Shown in pieces: positions 48,326-58,903 of a stretch of 64,000 bases of DNA. Below the pieces are notes generated by a model that was given only the letters and a program-made list of their open reading frames with translations, searched no databases and had not been told where the DNA came from. The stretch comes from Ehretia macrophylla (lineage: Eukaryota; Streptophyta; Magnoliopsida; Boraginales; Ehretiaceae), in assembly GCA_037974665.1 (NCBI GenBank), contig CM075765.1, positions 12,953,501 to 13,017,500 of the forward strand. The letters run 5' to 3'. The position numbers and the translations under genes are program-made. Position 1 is the stretch's first letter, and each line of letters opens with the position of its first letter.

Positions 48326-51300
48326 ATGATCGCTGCTCATTTCCATCAACCCATGAATCCTAATTGGGTTTCTGAAGCCGGAAATGATTGTGTGTCCAAT
48401 GATGGATCACAGCGCTTCTCCGTCAGATTAATGCTAAGGTGCTGTAAAAAGCATGCAGTTGGCTTGTCAAATTCTCATTCATCACCTCCATCTCCAATAT
48501 CATGTTGCTCGCAAAATAATGTGGATGACTCTCACAAAGCAGAAAGTGAGAAGATTTTGTTTAAATTATTCCTCAATTTCATATAGTATTTGTAATATTG
48601 TGGGGGTTTATAAATGAGTGTTGTGGTATAAAGAATAACTTGCGTTAAACAGTTTGAACTATTTTTTATGTCTACAACACCAGTCTCGCGTGTGGGCATG
48701 GGGTTCTGGGCTCGGGTGTGACAGTACTAATATGTTTGGCTTGTATTATTTGCTTTCTACAATTAGCTATAGTAACTTAGTAAGTGCCTTTCAGACTCGA
48801 GTATATAGTGCAAATATTGTTTTGCAGATGAGTCTGTCTTGATCTTGGTTAGACATGGGGAATCAATGTGGAATGAGAAGAACCTGTTTACCGGTTGTGT
48901 TGATGTGCCGTTGACCGATAAAGGAGTAGAAGAAGCAATTGAAGCAGGCAAAAGAATAAGCAGCATACCTATTGATATTATCTACACATCAGCATTAATT
49001 CGTTCTCAGATGACGGCTATGCTTGCTCTCACACAACACCGCTGCCTCAAGGTATTTTTATTATAGTTTCATAAATTATCCTTTTTATAGTTTATGTTAT
49101 AACTCCTCCCTTGGTTGAGTGATTAAGTTGTTTCACCAATATCTGTTTTTGAAGCATAAAGACGAGTTAAACTGTGATTGAGAAGTTATTGCTTTTCAGT
49201 TGTTAAAGAATTTCAATAAACAAAATATTTGTGCTGTTGCAAAAGGATGTTCTTAGCCATTTTGATGGTTCTGAAAGTGAGAGCATTTTGGGTAACATTT
49301 AACGACTTAAAGGCATCAAAGATTTTTTAGTTAGAATCTCTTAATCATTAACTTATGCATCATTGTTGCTTTCGAGATATCTTATTCAAATTCTATGTTT
49401 TTTTCCCTTAAATATAAGAAACAGTAAATCAATATCTGGAATATAGTTGAGTTAGACTCCACTAGGAGATAGAGACGATATCAGACAGTATTGGCTGCAT
49501 TTCTCGTTCCTGAAAACTGGACATCTGCTGATGTTGCAAATAAGAAGCATTGCAAGTTTGAAGTAAATATTCATTTTGGAAACAATATCAAGTATCTAGC
49601 TCTTACTTTGCTATGTTGTTTGTTCCTGGAGCAATTCCATTTTTGTCTTGGCCGAGATGCGTGTATAATTTAGTAAAGTAGCCAATATTCAGTAAAAGGG
49701 GAAGTATAAAAGTTAAAATGTGATTTATGGCTTTTGCAATGACACTAATTTATTACTGTTCTGATACAGGATTATTAAGTCAAATGATTACATCAGCATC
49801 TTAAACTTATTTCTGCAGATTATCATTTCGGCATTTAGGAAGAACTTGTTGACATGAATAAAACCGTATCATTTCATGCATCTTGCCTTGAAAACCATTG
49901 AGACAACTACCTTATACAGGTTTGATCTTAGCATAGATCTCCCCTGGTACAACATTTATGAAAAATCAAACCCATCGTCTCACAAGGGCCTTCATAGACA
50001 TTAGCGCTTAACCCAATAAAGTTTTCAGGTACCCATATTTATGCATAATGAAAGTGAGCAAGCCAGAGAGTGGAGTCGAGTTTATAGTGAAGCTACCAAG
50101 AAGCAATGCATTCCAGTTGTTAAAGCATGGCAACTGAATGAAAGAATGTAATTATTTTTTCTATACATCCCAATTTAGCTTGTATGCTTACACACTTTCT
50201 AAAGTTTTCACACAATGTGATGTAAGGCACTTCTGTTTACAGGTATGGAGAGCTACAGGGTTTTAATAAACAGCAAACGGCTGAAAGGTACGGGAAGGAG
50301 CAAGTCCATAAATGGCGTCGAAGCTATGATGTTCGGCCGCCAAATGGTGAGAGTCTGGAAATGTGCTTGCAAAGAGCTGTTACCTTTTTTAAAGAACAAG
50401 TAAGCATGATTTTTGTGTAACTCAAGCGATTTGGAACGTTGTAAACAACTATATTCTTCTTGATGCTTAATGTTTTAGATTACAAGCACCTGACTTTTAA
50501 GCAATATATTGCAGATTGAACCTTTACTTTTAATGGGAAAGCATGTGATGGTTGTAGCTCATGCAAATTCACTGAGATCCATTATTATGTATCTTGACAA
50601 ATTAACTTCTCATGAGGTAATAAACTATTTGTCATTGTCAGACTATCCTCCATAATTCCTTATATATTTAATCTTGAACATGTTTTTGTCTATTAGGTTA
50701 TCAATTTAGAACTCTCAACTGGGGTGCCGATGCTTTACCTATACAGAGCTGGAAAGTTTATCAGGAGGGGAAGTCTTATGGGATCAACAGAGGCTGGTGT
50801 GTACGCTTATACAGAGGTATTAACTGAATACTTGCGGTATTTAATATCTCAAGGTCTCTCCTTCTATGAATTTCTATTTGATCAAAATTTTCATTCAAAA
50901 TGCTTCTTGATATCCATTTTTTACAATAATATGGAAGAAGTAAAATGACGAAAATACTATGTGCGAAGGGTTGTTTGGTTTGCAATATAGCATGTGAACT
51001 GGTTGTTGCTGGCTTTCTGCTTCATCACAAGCTTCTTCTTGTGACTTTGAAACAATTTTAGAACGGAAGATTCTGCTGCCTTACACACTTTTAACTGGTT
51101 TACATTGTCAAATTTGCAATATGGGATAAAGAACTGAATGATCTTGAAAAGATCCCAAATGATGCACTTCTTTGCTAGTTTTCCTTGATCAGGTCTAACT
51201 TGAGTGATATGAATTATGAAGTAATAAGCTGAACAGTTTAAAGGAAAAACAAGTTTCTCAGTCTAATTTTTCAGTGAAAGAGCAGCCAATAAAGACAAAA

Positions 51301-52050
51301 ATTAATCCGCCTTATATGCACCAGTATTCATTGAAGTCAGTTGCTAATTTGAGAGAAAGACCTGGATGTCCCGCTTTTTGCTTTGCTAGATAATTAAGGT
51401 CTAACAAAATTGTATGAATGAACCATTAAATTCTACTTGCTTAATATGTTTATGGAATTGCCTATCATGATCCCATCTGAACAGGCAAAATTTCCTGCTC
51501 GTCTTATGTTGGTGGCTGAAAATTCTGAGGCAGTTTAGACTAGATGATTTTTCATATATTTCTATTAGCAGAAGAGTTAAGAGGAACCTAAATAATTCAA
51601 TATTGACATAAAACTCTTCTGCAGCTGGGAGACACAAAATCATTGTCACAATGCATATCCTTGAAGCAGTGGCGGACCTAGGCACCTACACTCAGGGTGT
51701 GCATTCGTACAGTGAGAGAGTTCAGGATGTGCACAAAGTGTCCAATATAATAATTTCTCTAAAAAAAATATCAAAAAAAACAGATTTTTTTTTTTTTTTT
51801 TCCCAAGATAGATCCGCCACTGCCTTGAAGTATGAACTAAGAAAGCATCTGCAGCTTCAAAATAATTTTTTTTTTTTTGGGTTCCGTTTGCCTCCATCCT
51901 TCCAATGGAAAGGAAAAAGAGAAGGAAATGAAGAATATTACATAGTGTAATCTTTATCATCACAGATAGAAATCTGATGAAAGTTTTTCAACTTTTCTAA
52001 TGCAGAGCTTGGCCTTATATAAGCAAAAATTAGATGAAATGGAAGACTAA
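48326..52050 (+). CDS. 2,3-bisphosphoglycerate-dependent phosphoglycerate mutase (PGAM), plant plastid-type
   Basis: Seven exons, all GT-AG: 48326-48545, 48828-49051, 50029-50147, 50243-50399, 50515-50616, 50697-50816 and 52006-52050. Together they give 987 nt and 328 aa, with every junction in phase. The first 75 residues are Ser/Cys-rich without a domain and could be a chloroplast transit peptide. The enzyme begins [20 protein letters not shown], where His83 is the phospho-accepting histidine. It continues [40 protein letters not shown] and [17 protein letters not shown], then [20 protein letters not shown] with the second histidine, His256. It ends [13 protein letters not shown]. This is the histidine-phosphatase-superfamily enzyme interconverting 3- and 2-phosphoglycerate. 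Classical plant glycolysis uses the unrelated cofactor-independent enzyme, so the role of this one is less certain. The last intron (1189 bp) holds a small hAT MITE. Exon 6 could be read through its donor to a stop at 50948, but only the spliced form restores the conserved end. Confidence 0.95.
51667..51822. mobile_element. Small hAT MITE in the last PGAM intron
   Basis: It starts CAGTGGCGGACCTAGGCACC and ends TAGATCCGCCACTG. CCTTGAAG is duplicated perfectly at 51659-51666 and 51823-51830 (8 bp, hAT). 156 bp. Its left end and GGGTGTGCA motif match the element at 23237-24127, so both belong to one family. Confidence 0.9.
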
Positions 52051-53168
52051 TTACTTATCGAGGTAAGTCCCATCTCTTATTCTTTTTCCTTTTGAGTACT
52101 TGGCTGGGAAATGAATTGAGTACTAAATGATGTACATGGAGATTTCTCTACAGCTAGCTGCAGTAGTTTACTTTAAAGTCTACCATTTATAATACATATA
52201 CCTGAATTTGGCAGCAATTAAATTCTCAGTTGTTGTATCTGATGACCAGTTGAAGAGGTCTTATTATCTATCAGATAGTTGTGGACACATGGAATTATAT
52301 TTGTGGGAGTTCGTATCCGGCCAATACAACATATAACTCCTGACCAACTGGTTAATAGTTCACGTTTACAACTGGCAGAGAGCGTGAAATTGATAAGAAC
52401 TTGGTATTCTTGGAGGAAATGTCTATAACACATCCATATCTGTTGTTGTTGTCTCTTCTTATTCTTGATCAACTGATTAGAGGTTTATGTTTTTCGGGTT
52501 GATTCTGAAGGTGGCATTCCCACTCACTGTCTTCTCCTTTTCGAGGAAACAAGTTACGGATTAAGTTCTTGTTCAGAAATAAATCATTCTCTTGACTGGC
52601 AAAGATTTAATTTTCTTTGTACTTGACCTCAATTAGTTTTCCTTGATGGAAAGATTCTCTTTAGTTATTCACAAAACGAAATGCTGAACTGTTCTAGATA
52701 ATTTCAAGACTAGAATGTGCTTTTCAAACTAGAATGTGCTAAAGGAGAAAGACTTGTGTCAAGCAACCGAGTCACCCGGTTGTGACACATATGTATGGGG
52801 CTCACATTCACGGTCAAAAGCCGGATTGTCCGGCTTCCAAATGCAAGTGCTTTTCATGCTAGAAATGCTCTTCCTGTACATTGTGTAAGAAGCCTATCTA
52901 GAAATATAGGACGAGCCGAAGAGCCAAATCTTCAAGCCTAAAATGATTGATTGCCAAGCTTGAACATTATAAGTTTTAGAGACTCGCCCTTGCATTCAAT
53001 TACCTTTAGTTCATGTATTGAAGATTTCTAGAATGGTTTTTCAACCTTTGAAAATGGTACTACTTAGAATGCTTAGTTGGTTAACTTGCAATTTTCACTT
53101 TTTGGAAATAAAGCTTTTACTGACAAACTTGTATTGGAAGAAGGGTAGATCAAAAGGGTAGATCAAAG
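52051..53168. other. PGAM 3' flank and gene-free spacer
   Basis: A GAGGTAAGTCC site just after the stop (about 52059) could be a donor for a 3' UTR intron. No further gene recognised. Confidence 0.35.
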
Positions 53169-53611
53169 GGTAAATTTCACAAATAATCCCAATTGTTTAC
53201 AATTTTTTTTATTTTTTATTTTTAATTTGGTCTTTATTCTTTGAAAAATGAAGTGCTTAGTCTCCAAAGATTGCAAAAATCTTCATTTTAATATCGAATG
53301 TTTAGATTTTCTTTCAGTTTTGTCTCATTTGTTTCAAAAGTAACGCATTTCGTCTTTCATAAAAAAAATTTCAGTTTAGTCCCTATCCTCTGTGACTTGC
53401 AACTTTGGGATTAAATTGAAAAAAGTGAAAACATTGCGGATTAAATCAAAAATTTTTGTAAGCTTTAGGGACTACTCACTTTCAAAACAATCGAGATAAA
53501 ATTAAATTAAAAAAAACATAAACATTGAAAACCAATAACGTTACATTTAAAACAATAAGGACAAAAATGAAAAAATTTCCCAAAATTAAGGATCATTTGC
53601 GAAGATTTGGT
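53169..53611. mobile_element. Probable MULE-type MITE with palindromic ends
   Basis: GGGTAAATTTCACAAATAAT at the left is roughly mirrored by the complement of GGATCATTTGCGAAGATTTG at the right. Blocks such as TTAGTCCCTATC and GGGACTA occur in opposite orientation inside. Ends and target duplication are not certain. It resembles the element at 56640-57031. Confidence 0.45.
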
Positions 53612-53949
53612 AGATTAAAAGAGCAAATGTTTGCGGAAAGGCAGATGAGAGGTTGGTTAACTTTTCTTCTTCTCAATTTTTGTAGGGTCATGTTCTTAAT
53701 TGCCACCGAATCAGTGTGCAAAGTATACTAAGACAGTGATTGGTATGTGAGAATGAATTGAGAATAGAATGAGATTTTTAATTTTATTTTAATTTTCATA
53801 TTTGGTATGAGGGAATAAACTTGAGAATCTCATTCCCACATACATGGAAATAGCCATTTCAGACCAAATATATGGAAATAACCCATTCCCATGTGTTTAA
53901 GAATAAACTTAACTATCATATTCTTATATAACATAACTTTTATTAATAA

Positions 53950-53959
53950 TTTATTTTAC

Positions 53960-53992
<33 letters not shown>

Positions 53993-54100
53993 TTAAAAAT
54001 ATAATAATAATTATTATAAAAATCATAATAATTATTATTATGGAAATAAAAATAAAAACAAAATAATAAAAACAAAAATAAAAAATAATAATAGTGGTTA

Positions 54101-54145
<45 letters not shown>

Positions 54146-54275
54146 TATAATAATATTATTATGAAAATAATAATTATTATTATAAAAATAAAAATAAAAA
54201 TGATAATAATAATAAATAAAAATAATAAAATAATAATAAAAACAAAGATAAAAAATACTAATAATAATAATAAAG

Positions 54276-54308
<33 letters not shown>

Positions 54309-54480
54309 TGTTGTTGTTGTTGTTGTTGTTATTATTATTATTATTATTTTATTTTAACTTTGTTAATAATAATAATAATAATAATTATAATTATTATTTA
54401 TTATTGTTATTATGATTATTATTATTATTTAATATTTAATATTTATTAATTTTATTTTGTTATTATTATTATTATTATTA
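53950..54480. repeat. AAT/ATT microsatellite block
   Basis: About 530 bp dominated by (AAT)n on one side and (ATT)n on the other, with a short (GTT)n at about 54308. The two halves are complementary, so the block can fold on itself. Confidence 0.9.
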
Positions 54481-54686
54481 TTTATGTTTATATTATTTAC
54501 GGCTATGTTTATATTTATTCTTATTTTTAATACTATAATAATAAAATGACAATCTTGTCATATTATACAAGTCATTCACATTACTACTTTTAATTTTTAG
54601 AACATACAAAACATGTCATTCTCATTCCTAGTTTCTTTCCATTCATTGGTTCATTCCATTCCTATTCAAATATATTCCAGTGTACC

Positions 54687-55259
54687 CAGGCCGAGCCCAA
54701 GCTATGGGCAGTTTGGGCATGTGCCCAAGGCCCCCTTAGATTGGGGGCCCCAAGTTAAAAAAAAAAAATTAATTTAGTAAAAAAATATAACGACTAGCAC
54801 TTAATCGATTTTTGAACTATTGAAGGCTAGTACTTAAATGATTTTTTTTATTGTGATATTAATTTTACATATAATATAAGAAAACACGGTTGGCCCAAAA
54901 AAAAAAGCATAGAGGTATACATTTAACTATTCTTTTTATTTTTTTATGTGATAAATTTTGATATTGTTTACATACTTATATATATCTTAACTTAAAATAA
55001 TTAATTTTTTTACTTATATTTATTTTTTAATTAATTTTTTTTATATGCAATAGACTTAATAAAGCTTAATTATTAAGGCTCAAAAAATATGTTGAAGAAA
55101 GACTTAATAAAGAGAAAGAACATTGGAAAAATATCATTTTATTTGTAGTGATTATTTTAGTTGAAAATTTAGAGTTTTCTTTATTAAGAAAAAACCTAAT
55201 TATTAAGGCCCCTATTTAGATGATCGTCCAAGATGCTCAAATTATTTGAGACGGCCCTG
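54687..55259. mobile_element. hAT-type MITE (CAGGCCGAG...GGCCCTG)
   Basis: It starts CAGGCCGAGCCCAAGC and ends GAGACGGCCCTG. AGTGTACC is duplicated perfectly at 54679-54686 and 55260-55267. The GGGCATGTGCCCAAGGCCCC start and CTCAAATTATTTGAG end are typical of a common plant hAT family. No transposase. Confidence 0.88.
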
Positions 55260-55284
55260 AGTGTACCAATCGCTATCTCAAGGA

Positions 55285-55581
55285 ATCGATTTAGGAAAAC
55301 TGTTAAGAGTAGGAACAATTTCTAGACGATTTCGGAAAAAGAGAAAAACTCCAATAAAACTTTAGAAAACGATTCAACAAATTGTGCTTGATAAGATGTG
55401 GGAAGTGAAAAATTATGATTTACAATTGTTAATTGGAAAGTTTTATTAACTAACTTCAGAACAATGGAAGAATACAAGAAAAGTTATTCGACTCGACTCG
55501 ACTCGACATAGCCTAAAACATCGAGGAACGAATTGCAACATTAAATCCTTCTACGATAATATTTAAACTCCTAGATGTTAT
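55285..55581. other. Short gene-free spacer
   Basis: Includes a short GACTC repeat (about 55491-55505). Nothing else recognised. Confidence 0.3.
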
Positions 55582-55598
55582 GATTTTATTATCTTTTT

Positions 55599-56439
55599 TT
55601 GTTGTTGTTGTTAAATTAGCAAGATAATTTCATTACACTTCACAAAAAGTGAATGGCAAAGCCATTTACAAGTAATCAAAGAAACTAATTATAGCTACAC
55701 TAGCAAAGCTATAGATGAATCATACTGAAACTAAGCAAGAATCACATTAAGATTCCAAGCATCATAAAGTTTGCTATTATGCCAGTTGTTATGGAATTTC
55801 TTCCTTGAGATCATCTTGAATCTAACACCTTCAATGATTTTGTTGATAATATGCTCCTCACTAGCTGCTATGCTGGTAAAGATTCTATCATTTTTCTCAT
55901 GCCAGATATGAAACACGCATGCATTATAGACCAGTTTAAGAACAGTAGCTTTGAAAGATCCTTTGGTCTTCATCATATAAAGACATGCTGCCATTGAACA
56001 CTTCGATTAAACACATTTGTTTTCCTTAGACAGTTACGCTAGATTCTTCTGCTCAATAAACACTCAAAGTAAAGGTGCTCTCAAGTTTCGATCACCATTC
56101 CACACAAAACACACATGCTATCCACATTGATACCCTAGCTAATCCATCTAGATTTCGTAGCAAGTCTGTCATGCATTGCCAACCACGAACAGAAGCTATG
56201 CTTTGGGATCATTGTCGAACTCCAAATCAAATGAAACCAGGGAACTTTTGGGAATTTCAAGCCCAACCCTCTTTCCAAGCCACCTTAGCTCTTTTGCTGT
56301 CCCCTTGCTGCCCCAAAGAAAAGAAAGTCATTTTTGCACCAGTTTAAGAACTTTTTTCGGAAGCACCATAGAATTACTCCAAAACTGGAAAACACTGAAA
56401 AGAACGTGTTTAACAAGCTGGAGTCGTCAGGATCAACCA
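55599..56439 (-). mobile_element. 5'-truncated L1-type LINE insertion
   Basis: A 17-bp target duplication GATTTTATTATCTTTTT (55582-55598 and 56440-56456) flanks it. On the minus strand it ends in CAACAACAACAAAAAAA, an A-rich tail. The minus-strand frame 55994-55731 encodes YNACVFHIWHEKNDRIF and EEHIINKIIEGVRFKMIS, matching the C-terminal region after the zinc-binding zf-RVT domain of plant L1 ORF2 proteins. The upstream part has further ORF2-like sequence with stops. Only the last 0.84 kb of a LINE was inserted, the usual outcome of incomplete reverse transcription. Confidence 0.9.
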
Positions 56440-56639
56440 GATTTTATTATCTTTTTGATACAATAAAGACTAAAATCTTGGTTTTGAACTTAAAACTTTT
56501 AATTATTACATATCATTTTGTACTTGATTATTCCACCTAAGTTAGGTGTAATGTTATAATTCTATTGTAGAAGATATATTTGTTTTTTTTAGTTGTTCTT
56601 CTTCTCTTCCTAAAATTGAAACATCCTGTATAAAAATAA

Positions 56640-57031
56640 GGAAAAATTGCGCAAATGATCTCTATTATTTTTTTAAAATTTTCGTCCATGTTATTTAAAA
56701 TTAACCATTGAATCCCTATCATTTTAAAAAAAATTTAAATTCACCTTTATTGTTCAAATTTGTCAATTTAATCTCTATTATTTTGCCAAAAATTTTAATT
56801 TAGTCCCTAAAAAGTGATCACATGGAGGGACTAAATTGATTTTTTTAATAAAAATAATAAGGACTAAATTGATTTTTTTTGTAAAACAATAAAGACTAAA
56901 GCGACTAATTTTGAATAATAGAGACAAATTTAATTTTTTTTGTAAATAGGGACGAAGTTCAATAATTTTATATAAGAGAAACAAATTTAGAATTTTAGAA
57001 AAAAAATAAAGACTATTTATGCCATTTTACC
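56640..57031. mobile_element. MULE-type MITE with palindromic ends
   Basis: GGAAAAATTGCGCAAATGAT at the left pairs with the complement of ACTATTTATGCCATTTTACC at the right. Inner blocks TTTAGTCCCTAAAA and GGGACTAAATTGATT are in opposite orientation. TAAAAATAA is duplicated perfectly at 56631-56639 and 57032-57040 (9 bp). 392 bp, no coding. Confidence 0.88.
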
Positions 57032-57040
57032 TAAAAATAA

Positions 57041-57432
57041 AGACGTTACATTGGACAATACTATCAAGCGTAAGCTTCTTGAATTTTGTCTTTCCGTCTC
57101 CCAAGCTATTATAGTCCACTTTTCATATTTTATTATCTATTAGATCATACAAGGATTATGACCCTCAGAACTACTAGATTTAGGCATTGCATCCCAAGAA
57201 TTAAAATATGTACCAAATTCTATTATTCCATATAAAAGTTAATTTTTTGATTTCTCTAAATATATAATATTGTAATCTTGAACACCCTAAACTTTAATTT
57301 TTGGATCCACCATGGGTTAGAGTACAATTTTTACCAGAAAAAGATAGAATAATTATAATAAAATAATATTTACAGTTTCATCATTTAATAATGTTACATG
57401 TTATGAGCTAATCTTAACAGGGAAAAGACAAA
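57041..57432. other. Gene-free spacer
   Basis: AT-rich, with nothing recognised. Confidence 0.3.
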
Positions 57433-57444
57433 GGTGATAAAGTC

Positions 57445-58330
57445 AGCTTCTATATCATCATTTGTTGATATGTGTTTTCGTTTCTGCTTTCTCTTTCTAG
57501 AGAAGAACTCTCTAGCGAAGAACTCTTTAATGAAAGTAAAGCCTTTCCACTAGAGCCTCTCAACTTCTAGTTTCTTCCCGTGCTCTGGCCATTTGGCCGG
57601 TGGCATTGTTCCTCAATCTTGTTTCGTTACTCTTAGCCTTTTTCTGCTCCAATGGCCTTTGTCTTTTCTTTTTTGTTTGTTCCTTCGCCAAAATCTTTTC
57701 CCTCTTATTCTCCCTACCTTTATGTTGTGATTTACAATTGCTTTTATTTCTTTTTTAGGCCCCTAAATAAAATAGTTTTGTTGGTTTTTGTAGTCTGGTC
57801 CAAGAAAGACACCAAATCTATGGCTATCTCCCTTGGAAGTGGTCGGATCCATGGTGTCTTTACATGTTTTGCTACTAGATCTTGGCCTATTTTTTGTGTA
57901 TTTAGCGATGTCAATTTGGGAAGATGTCATTTTGTGCCTCTTTTCGCTGTTTTTGTTGCCAAGCCTGGCCTCTTTGGACCTATTCCCCTGTTGTGCTTTC
58001 CACCATTTATAGTGGCTTATCTCTGATATTGATTAATAGACTGGTTCTCCATCCTTGTTGGTTTAGGGCCCTACCGGCCCTATTTGGTTTCTAGAGTGGT
58101 AAAGTTGTGTTGGTATGGAAATCCCTAGCCTGGTCCCTCGTTCGGGTTGATGTGTCCCCTAAAACACATTATTTGGTTGCTTGCGTGATGTAAGTTTGTG
58201 ACCATTCTTTTGGCCGTTGCAACAGGAGGTGGTTCTTCCTTTGGCCGTTGCAGGCCGTCTGCATGATGTAGCTCGTTGTTTGTACCTTATTTAAATTATG
58301 AAAAATTTTTTTTGATAAAAAAAAAAAAAG
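57445..58330 (+). mobile_element. Non-LTR retro-insertion with poly(A) tail (LINE 3' end or retrocopy)
   Basis: GGTGATAAAGTC occurs at 57433-57444 and again at 58331-58342, directly after a run of about 13 A. That is a 12-bp target duplication plus a tail on the plus strand. The 886 bp include a TGTACCTTATTTAAATTATG-like end seen at many plant L1 3' ends. A 124-codon frame (57652-58026) has no recognisable domain. A truncated LINE is most likely; a processed transcript copy cannot be excluded. Confidence 0.65.
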
Positions 58331-58390
58331 GGTGATAAAGTCTTTCAAACATTGATAGGTCTAATCAACCCTTGGTACAACATCATATAA
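58331..58390. repeat. 60-bp repeat shared with the window end (63941-64000)
   Basis: GGTGATAAAGTCTTTC... to ...CCCTTGGTACAACATCATA matches 63953-64000 with about five differences. The 57445 insertion lies in this copy. It could be an exon fragment of a duplicated gene (minus strand, possibly after the GTTTTGAAATTTGCAGGG acceptor-like site near 58515) or an unknown repeat. Confidence 0.6.
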
Positions 58391-58903
58391 ATAGTGCCCC
58401 CAGGGCTAAAGTATGCACTACCAACATGAAGTCCTTTGCAGTCTCAAAATGTTGAACATTATCCTATGCAAACAAGTTCCACTACTTTAACTCCTTTAGC
58501 AATTTGCCCTGCAAATTTCAAAACAAAATTAATCATACCCGACCATAGGAAATTGACATATGTAAAATGTAGGAAATAGTTCATTTATGATGATTTTTTG
58601 GAAGTGCTTGTTCATCTATATAAGATTTTCGAGGAGATCAAGGTAACTCAATGTACTTGTCATCACTACAAGAGGGTCCTAAGGGAATTAGAGCCGAATT
58701 GAGCTATTATGGCTTCAAACTCATCTCTTGAATATGATTGGGGCTCAAGGATCGAAGAAAACGGTATATTAGACTTAAAAAATTATGCATAATCAAAACC
58801 AGACACAGGAGGTATAGAAACATTTATCTCTCCTAAAGTGGGAACAAAGTCTATTTGAGTCGTGGTATCATGAAGCTCATCTCCTTTCTTTAAACAAAAA
58901 AAT
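58391..58903. other. Unassigned sequence, partly repeated at about 60175-60260
   Basis: A stretch near 58685-58770 resembles 60175-60260, on the other side of the palindromic element. No gene recognised. Confidence 0.3.

Larger units (their letters stand above)
53735..55280. mobile_element. MITE with AAT-rich core, split by a hAT MITE
   Basis: GTGATTGGTATGTGAGAATG at 53737 is mirrored by the complement of the right side (ATTCCTATTCAAATATATTC..., then AGTGTACCAATCGCTAT after the inner insertion). A GAGAATGAATT...AGAATAGAATGAGA subterminal region on the left pairs with CATTCTCATTCC on the right. The core is almost pure AAT/ATT repeat. The inner element 54687-55259 sits in the right terminal repeat. 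Confidence 0.6.

Noticed and set aside
50724-50948. PGAM exon 6 reading on to a stop at 50948
   Set aside because: Reading past the GTATTA donor loses the conserved C-terminus, which is found in frame at 52006-52050.
18699-52050. A new operon-like or toxin/defence system formed by the three genes
   Set aside because: The genes belong to well-known plant families, lie on different strands and are far apart; nothing links them functionally.
57652-58026. 124-codon hydrophobic open frame
   Set aside because: Lies inside a poly(A)-tailed insertion and shows no recognisable domain; likely a chance frame.
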